A stretch of DNA of 55,984 nt from JALVDI01 sp039186435 (GTDB taxonomy: Bacteria; Myxococcota_A; Polyangia; Polyangiales; Houyiibacteriaceae): positions 1-55,984 of the forward strand of contig JBCDAA010000007.1 in the NCBI GenBank assembly GCA_039186435.1, given 5' to 3'. Below, piece after piece: positions 7,096 through 15,746 of this stretch. Numbering within the stretch: the stretch's first letter is position 1; every line of letters begins with the position of its first letter. The translations under genes and the position numbers were made by a program. The notes under the pieces were generated by a model. It was not told the origin of the DNA. It saw only the letters and a list, made by a program, of their open reading frames with translations, and ran no database searches.

Positions 7096-7140
7096 ATAGT
7101 TGCGCGGCATCCCTTGGTTGGGAACGGCCCGCCACCTACC

Positions 7141-8898
7141 GTGAGAGGCGTGCGCTACCTCGTACTTCTTCTCGCCGCGTGCAGCGGAACCATCGGCGAC
7201 CCAACGGGCGGACCCGCCGATCCGAACGGTCCGGGCGGTCCCACCGAGGTTCCGACCGCGTGTGGTTCGACGGATTTTGTGTGCGGTGAACCTTCGCTCG
7301 CGGGTCCGGACGCGCCCATGCGTCGCCTCAGTCGCGCGCAGCTCACCCATACGGTTCGGGATCTCGTCGATCACCTTCTCGGCGACGGTTCGGACGTCTT
7401 TGCGGAAGTCCAAGGGGCCCTCGGTGCGTTACCGGTCGATCAGCGGGTAGAGGAGGAGGGCAATCAACCGGGGCAGCTCCTTTTTCTTCGATCGGACCAA
7501 TCCATCGGTGAGCTTTCGGTACGTGCCCGCTACGGCTTGGCGGAGAGTCTCGCCGCTGCCCTCGCTGTGCCTGCACGGCTTGAGGCGATGGGCTTCGAAT
7601 GCCTCGTCGACGAAGAGAGCGTCAACGACGCCGAGTGCGTTGACCGAGTTGTTGACGAGGTCGGCCTGCTCACCCATCGGCGACCCCTCGACGACGAGGA
7701 ACGTGTCTTCTACCGCGGTGTGTACGGGAGCGATCTCGCAAGTCTGGAACGAGTCGAGCGCCTTTTGACGGTTCTCTTCGCGCAGCCGCACTTCCTCTTT
7801 CACGTGGAGGGCACCGGCGAGCTCACCGCCTACGAGGCGGCTTCGCGGCTCAGCTACCAGTTCTGGGACACGATGCCCGACAGCGCGCTTTTGGCCGCAG
7901 CCGAGAGCGGCGCGCTCCTTACCGGAGAGGGCTGGCAGGCCGAAGTGGAGCGCGTTCTTGCCGACCCGCGCGCCGAGCAGGCGATGGCGAGTTTTCTCGA
8001 GGAGTGGTTTCGTTTTGATCAGCTCAACCTGCCGAGTACCGGGAGCTCGCCGGACTTCGCCTACGTCGCCGAGGGGCTCATCATCGACGAGGCCTTCGAT
8101 GCCGCGGTGCGAGACGAGCTCGTCGATCTCTTCGTGCACGTCGTTCGAAGCGGCGGCTCCTTCGAGGACTACTTTCTCTCGACGGTCACGACGACGTCGA
8201 ACCCGAGCCTTGCGGCGATCTACGGCGTCGAGCCAAGTGTGGATGGGGAACCGGTCGAGCTCCCCCCGGAGCGCCACAGTCTGCTGACGCGCACGGGGAT
8301 GCTTCTGGGCCGCTCGGAGGTTGTGATCCCGCCGGTGGATTCCGTGACGCATCCGATTCTGCGCGGCGTCTTCATCCTTCGTCAGATCACCTGCCAGAAC
8401 CTTCCGCCCGCGCCGGCGGGAGCCATGGAGAACCTGCCGCCGATCGATCGTTCGAGGCAGGGCGCCCGCGAAGCGACGAGCATCCTCACCGGGGCGTCGC
8501 GCTGCGCCTCTTGTCATGACGGAATCAACGCCGCCGGCTTTGCCCTCGAGGCCTTCGACCCCATCGGCCAGTACCGAAGCGAAGAGGCCCTCTTCGACGA
8601 CGAGGGCGCTTTCACGACGATGGTGCCGATCGATGACGAGGTGGTGTTTCCGGGCCAGTCGGCGGCTGTTCAAGGCGGCGTCGCGCTCTCGGAATCGCTT
8701 TTCTGCTCGGAGGCGGTGAGTGCGTGCTTTGCCCGGCACTACGTGAGGTTCTCGACCGGCCGCCACGAAGACAGAGACGCCGACGGCTGCCTCCTGGCGG
8801 CGATCGACGAAGCGATCGACGAGGGCGAGCCGCTCCGCGACGTGCTCGCGTCGCTCGTTTTGCAACCCGGCTACCGCGTACGAGGAGAGGTCGAATGA
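7141..8898 (+). CDS. DUF1592/DUF1588/DUF1585 lipoprotein (haem-motif Planctomycete-type protein)
   Basis: The start is placed at the GTG at 7141, giving a compact lipoprotein signal (RYLVLLLAAC); a TTG at 7114 would only add a polar leader. The linker is followed by the domain series of the large Planctomycete/Myxococcota family: RRLSRAQLTHTVRDL (DUF1587-like), the RPLDDEE region (DUF1595), ASRLSYQFWDTMPDSALL (DUF1592), and HPILRGVFILRQITCQNLPPAP (DUF1588). Then come CASCHDGINAAGFALEAFDPIGQYR, with a C-x-x-C-H cytochrome-type motif, and a C-terminal DUF1585 region. The protein is always paired with a DUF1552 gene, here overlapping by 4 nt. The biochemical function is unproven; an envelope electron-transfer or polymer-processing role has been proposed. 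The operon is preceded by the GTATCC palindrome. Confidence 0.9.
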   Translation: MRGVRYLVLLLAACSGTIGDPTGGPADPNGPGGPTEVPTACGSTDFVCGEPSLAGPDAPMRRLSRAQLTHTVRDLVDHLLGDGSDVFAEVQGALGALPVDQRVEEEGNQPGQLLFLRSDQSIGELSVRARYGLAESLAAALAVPARLEAMGFECLVDEESVNDAECVDRVVDEVGLLTHRRPLDDEERVFYRGVYGSDLASLERVERLLTVLFAQPHFLFHVEGTGELTAYEAASRLSYQFWDTMPDSALLAAAESGALLTGEGWQAEVERVLADPRAEQAMASFLEEWFRFDQLNLPSTGSSPDFAYVAEGLIIDEAFDAAVRDELVDLFVHVVRSGGSFEDYFLSTVTTTSNPSLAAIYGVEPSVDGEPVELPPERHSLLTRTGMLLGRSEVVIPPVDSVTHPILRGVFILRQITCQNLPPAPAGAMENLPPIDRSRQGAREATSILTGASRCASCHDGINAAGFALEAFDPIGQYRSEEALFDDEGAFTTMVPIDDEVVFPGQSAAVQGGVALSESLFCSEAVSACFARHYVRFSTGRHEDRDADGCLLAAIDEAIDEGEPLRDVLASLVLQPGYRVRGEVE

Positions 8899-10430
8899 CG
8901 GTTCGAAAGATTGGACGGCGCTTCTTTCTACTCGGCGCGGGGGGAGCGATGCTCTCGATTCCCGCGCTCCGAAGCATCCTGCCAAAAGCGCACGCGCAAG
9001 ATCCGGCGACGCCGCGCCGAATGGTCTCCTTCATGACCGGGCACGGCGGCGTCTGGCAGCCAGAGATGTTTCCGCGCGAGTCGATGGCCGGTGAGCGCTT
9101 GGCGCATCCGGTTCACGACGGCCACCGCGGGCGACTCACCCCGGAAGTGGAGGGCGGTGAGACCGTGCTCTCCCCGACGCTCCGCGCGGCTGCGTTGACG
9201 CCTGCGCTCGTCTCGAAGATGAACGTTCTCCGCGGTCTCGACGTGCCGTTTTACTACGGTCACGCGGCGCATATCTTGGGGAGCTACGGGCCGCTCACAA
9301 GCACCATCGATACGCCCGAACTGATCGTGCCGGACAACGTGACCGCCGACCAGGTGCTTGCGCGCTCGTCTGCGGTGTATCCCTTTGAGCCGCGTCTTCG
9401 CACGATGGCGCTCAGCGATGGTGGCGTTGCGTTTCGGGATCCGGCCATGGGTCCGGCCGGAGGCTTTCGACCGGTGGAGCGTCTCTCCCCGCGTGCGTTC
9501 TTCGACGCCGTGTTCGTTCCGAGCACCGAGCCAACGCCGGAACCGATCGAGTCGCCTCTCGAGTCGGTGCAGGAGAGCTACCGCCGGCTCCTCGCGGGTC
9601 GTTTCGGCGCGGGCTCCCGTCTCAGTCGCGCGGATCGCCGCCGGCTCGAGCAATACCTCGAAACTCTTTCAACCCTCGAGGCGGGTCGTGGTGCCCCGGT
9701 CGGCGCATCCTGTGATGAGGTAGGGCCGATTGCCGGTCTTGAGGATGAGCCGATCGGGCTGATCACGGAGGAGAACTACCGCCGCATCAACCAGCTCATC
9801 GTTGCGGCGTTCATGTGCGACAGCTGCCGCGTCGTTCACGCCAACGTCGATACGTATTCGTGGGGCGGGGTGTCGATGTCGCACGACGATTGGCACGCGA
9901 CCGATCCGCGGGCGTCCGACGAGGGAACCGCACGAACCGAAGCGCATCGCGCGCGCCAGCTTACCCAAACCTACTTTGCGACGGCGCTGATGGATCTCGT
10001 GACGCAGCTCGACTCGATCTCGGACGGCGAAGGCACCCTTCTCGACAACTCACTCGTCTGGTGGGCGTCCGAATGCGGCGCGTCGACCCACCACGGCGAC
10101 TCGATTCCGGTGGTGAGTTTCGGAAGCGCAGGAGGACGCATTGCGACCGGCAACTACCTCGATTTTCGCAATCGCAGCACCCCGGAATTCACCAGCGACG
10201 GCTTCAGCGGCGGCATGATGGAAGGCCGCCACCCCGGGGTGAGCTTCTTTCAATGGACGACGACCTACTTGGATGCGTTCGGCGTACCCCGCAGCGAGTG
10301 GCAGCCCGAGGGGCGTGTCGCGTTTAGCCACGCGGCCAGTTCGCTGGCAGCTTCCGACTTTGGCGACGGATGGGATCGCGAAGCGATGGAGGCGGCAAGC
10401 GTATCGCCCCTTCCGGGCGTTCTTACGTAA
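8895..10430 (+). CDS. DUF1552 protein, Tat-exported
   Basis: A 511-aa protein translated from an ATG overlapping the DUF1592 stop (ATGA). The N terminus has a twin-arginine signal (KIGRRFFLLGAGGAMLSIPALRSILPKAHA), so it is exported folded. The body shows the DUF1552 pattern: PRRMVSFMTGHGGVWQPEMFP, VLRGLDVPFYYGHAAH, and near the C terminus LLDNSLVWWASECGASTHHGDSIPVVSFGSAGG, which resembles the metal-binding end of alkaline-phosphatase/DUF1501-like folds. It is the constant partner of DUF1592 proteins. Catalysis is unproven. Lies convergent with, and 13 bp from, the FG-GAP gene. Confidence 0.9.
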   Translation: MTVRKIGRRFFLLGAGGAMLSIPALRSILPKAHAQDPATPRRMVSFMTGHGGVWQPEMFPRESMAGERLAHPVHDGHRGRLTPEVEGGETVLSPTLRAAALTPALVSKMNVLRGLDVPFYYGHAAHILGSYGPLTSTIDTPELIVPDNVTADQVLARSSAVYPFEPRLRTMALSDGGVAFRDPAMGPAGGFRPVERLSPRAFFDAVFVPSTEPTPEPIESPLESVQESYRRLLAGRFGAGSRLSRADRRRLEQYLETLSTLEAGRGAPVGASCDEVGPIAGLEDEPIGLITEENYRRINQLIVAAFMCDSCRVVHANVDTYSWGGVSMSHDDWHATDPRASDEGTARTEAHRARQLTQTYFATALMDLVTQLDSISDGEGTLLDNSLVWWASECGASTHHGDSIPVVSFGSAGGRIATGNYLDFRNRSTPEFTSDGFSGGMMEGRHPGVSFFQWTTTYLDAFGVPRSEWQPEGRVAFSHAASSLAASDFGDGWDREAMEAASVSPLPGVLT

Positions 10431-10443
10431 ACGTCTGCATCAC

Positions 10444-11994
10444 TCAGAACCCGATCGTGAGATCCTCGTTGGCGCGTGCCCGGAGCACGCGTTCCTCGCC
10501 TCCCGGAAAGAGCACCCGCACGTTCGCGCGGGTGCACCGACCAAGACCGGCGGTGACGATCGGCTCACTCGCGGAGAGGTAGCCCGTACCGGCCTGCACG
10601 CTGTGCACGGTGGTGCTTCCGCAGGCCTCGACGTACACAAGCGCGCCGATCGCTTCGAGGTTCGCGCCCGGACCCTCCAGGCGAATGCGAAGAAATGCCT
10701 GCCCCGCGCCTCCTCGATTGCGTCGTAGTTCAACTGGACCGCCGCGTCCGACCGCGACAAGATCGACACGGCCGTCACGGTCGAGGTCCGCGTAGGCGCT
10801 CCCGCGAACGTCGCCGTCGAGGGAAAAGCGATCCCTCGAGATGGCTTCGAAACGGTCGTCGCTCCAGCGAAATACGTAGTCGGGTCCGGTCGCGTGCTGC
10901 GCCATGTGCAGATCCATCCGTCCGTCGAGGTCGAAGTCCCGAAACGCGACGCCCCAGTAAATCGCAGCGCCTTGGGCGACGCTTTCTGCCCCTTCGAGGC
11001 CCCATGCCGCGGCAACGTTTTCAAAGCGCAGGCCGCCGTCGTTTCGATACACGGGGTTGCCCCGGGCGCCGTCTTCGTAGAGGTCGTCCGTGACCACGAT
11101 GTCGAGGTCTCCATCGCCGTCCGCGTCTCCGAACGCGACGCCCATGCCGCCGTTTGCGTGCGTTCCGACGTTTGCGTGGTCGTTGATGAGTCGAAAGGTT
11201 CCGTCGCCCAGGTTTTCATAAAGGCAGTCGTCAAAGAACTCGTTGGCGATGTAGAGTTCCGAGTCGCCGTCGGCATCGAGGTCAGCCGCACCCACCCCAA
11301 GGCTCGATCGGCCGGCGCAAGCGACGCCGGCTTCGTCGGTCACGTCCTCAAAGCGTTCGTCGCCCAGGTTGCGATAGAGCACGTTGGGCGCGTCGTGCGC
11401 GCTCGCGCCTCCGTCCATGCCGAGCGGACCCTGGCCGTTCCAATCGAGGACGTAGATGTCGAGCCAGCCGTCGTTGTCGTAGTCGAGAAGCGCAATCGAT
11501 CGGGAACGGCGGCCTGTCGCGCGGATCCCAGCGCGTTCCCCGACTTCCTCGAAGCGAAAGTTCTCGCGCTGGAGGTAGAGGCGGTCTCCGTCGGCCTCGG
11601 TGGCGACGTAGAGGTCAGGACGCCCGTCGCCGTTGAGATCGCCCGCAACAGCGGCGGTGGCCGGTCCGCGGTAGGTGACGCCGGCGAGCTCGGACACATC
11701 TTCAAAGGACCCGTCCTCGTGCTGCCGGAGGAGTGTGACACCTTGCTCGCTGGCGATCGCCGAGGAGCGCGCGACGAGTAGGTCCGGGCGATCGTCCCCG
11801 TCGAGGTCGCGGAAGACGACCCCGCCGCTGAACATATCCGCGGATTCCCACCCCCCGGCGGGACCGGTTCGAACGGTCGCGAGGACCGGATCGACGACGA
11901 CTTCGAAGGAGAGCCCCTCGGCAAACCCGTCTCTGGACGTATTCCCCGAAGACGTGCACGCGACGAAACAACATACCCATAAGCCACGAAGCAT
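10444..11994 (-). CDS. FG-GAP repeat protein with C-terminal ASPIC/UnbV domain
   Basis: A 516-aa exported protein. The short N terminus (MLRGLWVCCFVAC) is lipoprotein-like. At least seven FG-GAP/VCBS calcium-loop repeats follow, for example DLDGDDRPDLLVA, DLNGDGRPDLYVA, DYDNDGWLDIYVLD, DADGDGDLDIVVT, DFDLDGRMDLHMA and DLDRDGRVDLVAVG, forming an integrin-alpha-type propeller. The last 110 residues (IGALVYVEACG, then GTGYLSASEPIVTAGLGR and VRVLFPGGEERVL) match the ASPIC/UnbV domain seen in CRTAC1-like proteins. Likely an extracellular calcium-dependent adhesion or carbohydrate-binding protein. It is alone on its strand between the DUF1552 gene and the ribF operon. Confidence 0.88.
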   Translation of the reverse strand: MLRGLWVCCFVACTSSGNTSRDGFAEGLSFEVVVDPVLATVRTGPAGGWESADMFSGGVVFRDLDGDDRPDLLVARSSAIASEQGVTLLRQHEDGSFEDVSELAGVTYRGPATAAVAGDLNGDGRPDLYVATEADGDRLYLQRENFRFEEVGERAGIRATGRRSRSIALLDYDNDGWLDIYVLDWNGQGPLGMDGGASAHDAPNVLYRNLGDERFEDVTDEAGVACAGRSSLGVGAADLDADGDSELYIANEFFDDCLYENLGDGTFRLINDHANVGTHANGGMGVAFGDADGDGDLDIVVTDDLYEDGARGNPVYRNDGGLRFENVAAAWGLEGAESVAQGAAIYWGVAFRDFDLDGRMDLHMAQHATGPDYVFRWSDDRFEAISRDRFSLDGDVRGSAYADLDRDGRVDLVAVGRGGPVELRRNRGGAGQAFLRIRLEGPGANLEAIGALVYVEACGSTTVHSVQAGTGYLSASEPIVTAGLGRCTRANVRVLFPGGEERVLRARANEDLTIGF

Positions 11995-12030
11995 GTCTTG
12001 AGCGAGCCACGTCGCGACTTAGGTGTCGAC

Positions 12031-13017
12031 TTAAGTTGAGAGTGGCTCGAGCACGGGCGCGTGCGCGATCGACACGAAGCGCTCTGCGTCGCGGAGGCCG
12101 ACGGCGGCGATGACCCGCGCATAGGGCGGAACCCGAAGCGAGAGTTCGCCTTCCGCCTTCACCGGTGTCTCCTCCACCTTTCGCTCGACGGATCCCAACG
12201 TCTGCGTGAGCACGATGACGCGCGCGATCAGTGTGGGCGCGCCGCCGCACAAGGCTTTCGCGCGACGAATGGCAGGCTCGGTGACGGACCACGCGACGAC
12301 AGCGCGCTCGGGAGCGGCGAGGGCCACAACGCACTCGCTGCCGCCGCCGTCCTCGTCTTCGTCGTCCTCGGTTTTGGTTTTCCCAGCGCGGGCGTCGTCG
12401 GCTTCGGCGCGAAGCTCGGTGTCGTCCGGCGTCTGCGTGAGGAGCTTTTGGTAGATCGCCGCGGCGCGCCGATGATGCCCTTGCGACGCGAGAATCCGCG
12501 CCATCGTGCGCGTCTGAATCGGTTCGCCGTCGAGGATTTTGCGATCCGCGTCGTCGAGAACCGGCGCGTTGGGCGCCTCCTCGGCTTCGACTTCGGCTTC
12601 GGCTTCGGCTTCGGCTTCGGCTTCGGCTTCGGCCTCGGCTTCGACTTCGGCCTCGACTTCGGCTTCGGCTTCGGCTTCCGTCTCGGCGGCCGCAGCGTCA
12701 GCCTCGGCGTCAGCATCAACCTTCGCTTCAACCTCAACAGCCGCGCCCGGCGTAGTGCTCGCGACCGGGCGTTCCCTGACCGGCTCGGCTCCCTCCGCGC
12801 CAAGACGAAGTCGCGGCGTTCCCGACGCCAGATCTCGCGCGAGCCCCACCATCTTTGTGAACGCCCGCCGCGCTCGCCGGAGCGGCGCCTGGTGATGCTC
12901 GCGAATCCGCTCGATCAAACGTCGCCGCGAAAGCCGCTGCGGCGCCCAAATGCCGATGCGCCTCGCCTCTCGGAGCAGATCGAGTTCGCTCCACGACTCC
13001 AGTCGACTCAGATCCAC
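12031..13017 (-). CDS. DUF4912-like protein with (Ala-Glu)n linker
   Basis: A 328-aa protein. The GTG at 13017 overlaps the last 10 nt of ribF, implying coupling; longer frames run through ribF and are discarded. Residues 1-35 (VDLSRLESWSELDLLREARRIGIWAPQRLSRRRLIERIREH) look like a Rho-N/SAP-type helical module. A long Glu/Ala repeat (about 105-150) and a TPR-like helix pair (HHRRAAAIYQKLLTQTPDDTE) follow. The C-terminal part (CVVALAAPERAVVAWSVTEPAIRRAKALC, then YARVIAAVGLRDAERFVSIAHAPVLEP) resembles the DUF4912 beta domain. The function is unknown; the domain assignment is tentative. Confidence 0.65.
   Translation of the reverse strand: MDLSRLESWSELDLLREARRIGIWAPQRLSRRRLIERIREHHQAPLRRARRAFTKMVGLARDLASGTPRLRLGAEGAEPVRERPVASTTPGAAVEVEAKVDADAEADAAAAETEAEAEAEVEAEVEAEAEAEAEAEAEAEAEVEAEEAPNAPVLDDADRKILDGEPIQTRTMARILASQGHHRRAAAIYQKLLTQTPDDTELRAEADDARAGKTKTEDDEDEDGGGSECVVALAAPERAVVAWSVTEPAIRRAKALCGGAPTLIARVIVLTQTLGSVERKVEETPVKAEGELSLRVPPYARVIAAVGLRDAERFVSIAHAPVLEPLST
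12579..12690. repeat. Hexanucleotide (ggcttc) array encoding Ala-Glu repeat
   Basis: About 18 tandem copies of a 6-bp unit (ggcttc, with gactt and gcctc variants) inside the DUF4912-like gene encode (A-E)n and (V-E)n on the minus strand. Copy number is a multiple of three bases, so slippage changes linker length without frameshift. Confidence 0.8.
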
Positions 13018-13928
13018 GCGAGGACCTCCTTCGGCGTTACGCTCGCGACCTCGCGCCCTTTGGCGACGTCTCGATGAAGCTGCTGCACCAGCGCGTCGAT
13101 CCCCGAGAACTTCTGCTCTCCGCGAAGCCGCGCAAGCCATCCGACGCGAAGCTCCACGCCGTAGAGATCTCCGTCGAAATCCAGCAGATGAATTTCCACC
13201 GACCGACCGGCGTTGAAGGTCGGACGTACCCCGACGTTCGCGACGCCAAAAACCTTCGCGTCGCCGGTGTTGACCACGACCGCATAGACCCCGTCGGCTG
13301 GGGCGAGGCCTCCGACTTCGAGGTTCGCGGTGGGAAACCCGATCGTGCGCCCGCGCTGGTCTCCCTGGACCACTGTTCCCCCAGTTTCATAAGGCCGGCC
13401 GAGAAGTGTTGCGGCGACTTCGACCGCGCCGGCGCCGATCGCTTCTCGAACGCGTGTGCTCGACACCACTCCGTCGAGTTCGACCGCTTGGACCACACGC
13501 ACATCAAAGCCGTGCGCCTGACCGAGCTTCTCCAGGTAGGCGGCGTCCCCCGCGCGTCCTTTGCCAAAACGAAAGTCGTGACCGATCACCACCGCGCGAG
13601 CGCTGTGGGCGCCGACGATGACATTGCGCACGAAGTCCTCGGGAGACTGCTCGGCGAACGCCGCATCGAACGCGCGAATGTCGACGGAGTCGATGCCGTA
13701 CCCGCGCAGGAGTTCCGCGCGGCGCGTCGGCGAAGTAAGCTCCGCCGGCGCTCGCTCCGGTGCAAAGAAGCGCGTCGGGTGCGGATCGAAGAACATCGCA
13801 ACCGAACGCCACCCCTCCGCTTTGGCTCGTTCACAGGTCGCCCGAGCGAGCGCCTGATGGCCAACATGCACTCCGTCGAAGTTCCCCGGAGTGAGGACGC
13901 AGGGGTCAGCTCCGTTCACAGACGGCAT
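13008..13928 (-). CDS. ribF: Bifunctional riboflavin kinase / FMN adenylyltransferase
   Basis: A 306-aa protein converting riboflavin to FMN and then FAD in the cytoplasm. The N-terminal nucleotidyltransferase domain has the GNFDGVHVGHQAL motif (HxGH class), FDPHPTRFF, and the second motif VVSSTRVREAIGAG near residue 155. The C-terminal riboflavin kinase domain has GRPYETGGTVVQGDQRGRTIGFPTANL, with the PTAN motif that binds Mg-ATP, and HLLDFDGDLYGVELRV. Length and domain order are standard for RibF. It lies 25 bp downstream of the kinase/receptor operon on the same strand and is coupled to the DUF4912-like gene. No FMN riboswitch was recognised upstream. Confidence 0.96.
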   Translation of the reverse strand: MPSVNGADPCVLTPGNFDGVHVGHQALARATCERAKAEGWRSVAMFFDPHPTRFFAPERAPAELTSPTRRAELLRGYGIDSVDIRAFDAAFAEQSPEDFVRNVIVGAHSARAVVIGHDFRFGKGRAGDAAYLEKLGQAHGFDVRVVQAVELDGVVSSTRVREAIGAGAVEVAATLLGRPYETGGTVVQGDQRGRTIGFPTANLEVGGLAPADGVYAVVVNTGDAKVFGVANVGVRPTFNAGRSVEIHLLDFDGDLYGVELRVGWLARLRGEQKFSGIDALVQQLHRDVAKGREVASVTPKEVLAWI

Positions 13929-13953
13929 CGATACCTCGCCACTCGATGCTGCG

Positions 13954-15744
13954 TCAAAGAGGTGCGCCGCAGCACGCCGCGGGCATGAGGAAGGGTACGC
14001 AGTTGGGCGTGATCCCGTCCTCCTCCGAGAGCATCGTGGGCGAGTTGCGAATCATGGCGCCGCCCCCGAGATCGCTTGCCTCGCAGAGGGGGACGCCGCA
14101 GAGGTGCTGAATCGGCCCGCAGCAGAGGGTACGTACCTCGTCCGCGTCGTCGCCGAACTCCGCGAAGTTGGTGTAGGCGATGGGGCGGGGCGCCATCATG
14201 ACGGGATCGAGGGCCGTGTCGCAGCCCGGGCGTGCGGTGGTCGGTGTGGAAGGGTCAGGATCGACGACGGCGAAGAGCGCATCGTTGCCCTGTTCGGCGA
14301 TCGCGTTGTCCGCGCCGACCTGTGCGGCGTCTCCGAGCTCGTTCGGGAGGGTCCACCCTTGCCCCGGAAAGATGCCGCCGAGGAGGTTGGTGCCGGTCAC
14401 TGAAACCGGGGGTACGACGACACACGCACCGTCGACGCAGGTGGTCGGCGCGGTGCATACCCCTGGATCGTCCGGGCAGCGCTGGAGTCCACCCCCAACG
14501 GGAATCGCCGCCGCGACGCCGTGAAAGACGGCCGTTGCGTAGAGCGCGGCGGGAACTTCCTGGCAGTCGGAGGTTTGCGCTTCGTAGAAGGGAGCGATGT
14601 TGCCGGGAGGAATCATCGGAAACGTGCAGCGCGCGTCCACGTTCGTTCGCATGACCGCGACCGGCGGTACGAGCACGTCGATCGACGGGTAGAAAACTCC
14701 CTGGGCGTCCACCTGACTCGGCCGCACCGACGGAAAGAGTAGGACGGTTGGAATGCGCGCGGCGGCTTCGACGTCCTGCCGCGAGGCAACGCGGCGCATC
14801 AGCGGCGCAGGTGTCTGCCACGGAATGCCGAGCAATCCCAAGATCGGATGAGGGTCGGGCGAGCCATCGCGGTTCGTGTCGAGGGAACGAATCACCCACG
14901 AGTAGGCGAAGGGGTTGGCGGTATCGAGGCTCAGCCCGCCCGCGTTCATCGCTTGCAGGAGCGCGGCCGTTTGCGGGTCCGCTGGATCGCGGCTGTAGAG
15001 CGTCAGCCGCGTTTCGGTCGCCTGCCAGAGCATCTCTTCCTGCATCACCGCATCCGGGACGAGAGGAATGGTCGCTTCGCTGACGAGGGGTCGCGCGTTC
15101 TCCAAACGGAAGACCGGGCGTTCCGTGTTCACGGGCGCCGCGAGCGCAACCGACACGCCGCCGCGTACTTCGCCGAGGGGACTGTCGTCGCGGGAGCCGA
15201 ATCGAATCCGTTGAAAGGTCAGCACCTCTGCGGAGGGATCGAGAAACGCGCCGCCGACCACATCACCCGCGGTGGGAAGGTTGCTCACGGAGAAGAAGGG
15301 GTTGAAGTCGCTGTCGTAGTCGTAATAGCCGCGCACCTGGTAATCGATCGGGCCGTCTTCGCCGAGGGGGATTTCCGGCCAGGTGAACTCCACCGAGCGA
15401 GTGATGAAAAGGCGGCGGTCTTCGAGCGTCGGTTCGTTGGGAAGGCAGTCGTCGAGGGAGGTGAAAAGCTGCGGTCCGGGGACGGTGAGGAGGTTGAGGG
15501 CGCCGGTCGCGGATCCTTCCGGTGCGGGAGGGTTGTCGGATTCGAAGAGAGTGAGAACGACGCGGCCGACAGGAACCACGACTCCATCTTCGTTCGGCGC
15601 GCAGACCGGCCTCGGGCCGCTGTAGAGCACGGTTCCACTGATGACGCCGGTCGGTTCCGGCGCGGTGCCACCGTCCCCGTCGTCCACCGGCGGATCGCCG
15701 CACGCGAGAAGAAGCAAGATCGGAAATACAAATCGTCGGTGCAT
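13954..15744 (-). CDS. Large hypothetical lipoprotein of the kinase/TonB-receptor operon
   Basis: A 596-aa protein from the ATG at 15744 (a TTG two codons upstream is less likely), with a lipoprotein signal (MHRRFVFPILLLLAC). After an Asp/Gly linker comes a beta-rich region starting GVISGTVLYSGPRPVC, resembling an Ig-like or carboxypeptidase-regulatory-type sandwich. The central region has no recognised motif. The C terminus is Cys-rich (LQRCPDDPGVCTAPTTCVDGACVV; VRTLCCGPIQHLCGVPLC; MPAACCGAPL). It is the last gene of the kinase-receptor-receptor-lipoprotein operon; its start follows the receptor stop by only 2 nt. By analogy with other systems it may be the surface-exposed lipoprotein partner of the receptors. 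That role is inference. Confidence 0.75.
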   Translation of the reverse strand: MHRRFVFPILLLLACGDPPVDDGDGGTAPEPTGVISGTVLYSGPRPVCAPNEDGVVVPVGRVVLTLFESDNPPAPEGSATGALNLLTVPGPQLFTSLDDCLPNEPTLEDRRLFITRSVEFTWPEIPLGEDGPIDYQVRGYYDYDSDFNPFFSVSNLPTAGDVVGGAFLDPSAEVLTFQRIRFGSRDDSPLGEVRGGVSVALAAPVNTERPVFRLENARPLVSEATIPLVPDAVMQEEMLWQATETRLTLYSRDPADPQTAALLQAMNAGGLSLDTANPFAYSWVIRSLDTNRDGSPDPHPILGLLGIPWQTPAPLMRRVASRQDVEAAARIPTVLLFPSVRPSQVDAQGVFYPSIDVLVPPVAVMRTNVDARCTFPMIPPGNIAPFYEAQTSDCQEVPAALYATAVFHGVAAAIPVGGGLQRCPDDPGVCTAPTTCVDGACVVVPPVSVTGTNLLGGIFPGQGWTLPNELGDAAQVGADNAIAEQGNDALFAVVDPDPSTPTTARPGCDTALDPVMMAPRPIAYTNFAEFGDDADEVRTLCCGPIQHLCGVPLCEASDLGGGAMIRNSPTMLSEEDGITPNCVPFLMPAACCGAPL

Positions 15745-15746
15745 GA

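Noticed and set aside
7429..8985. 518-codon minus-strand open frame
   Set aside because: Antisense to the DUF1592 gene; no motif and composition dominated by Arg/His/Val, as expected for a complementary frame.
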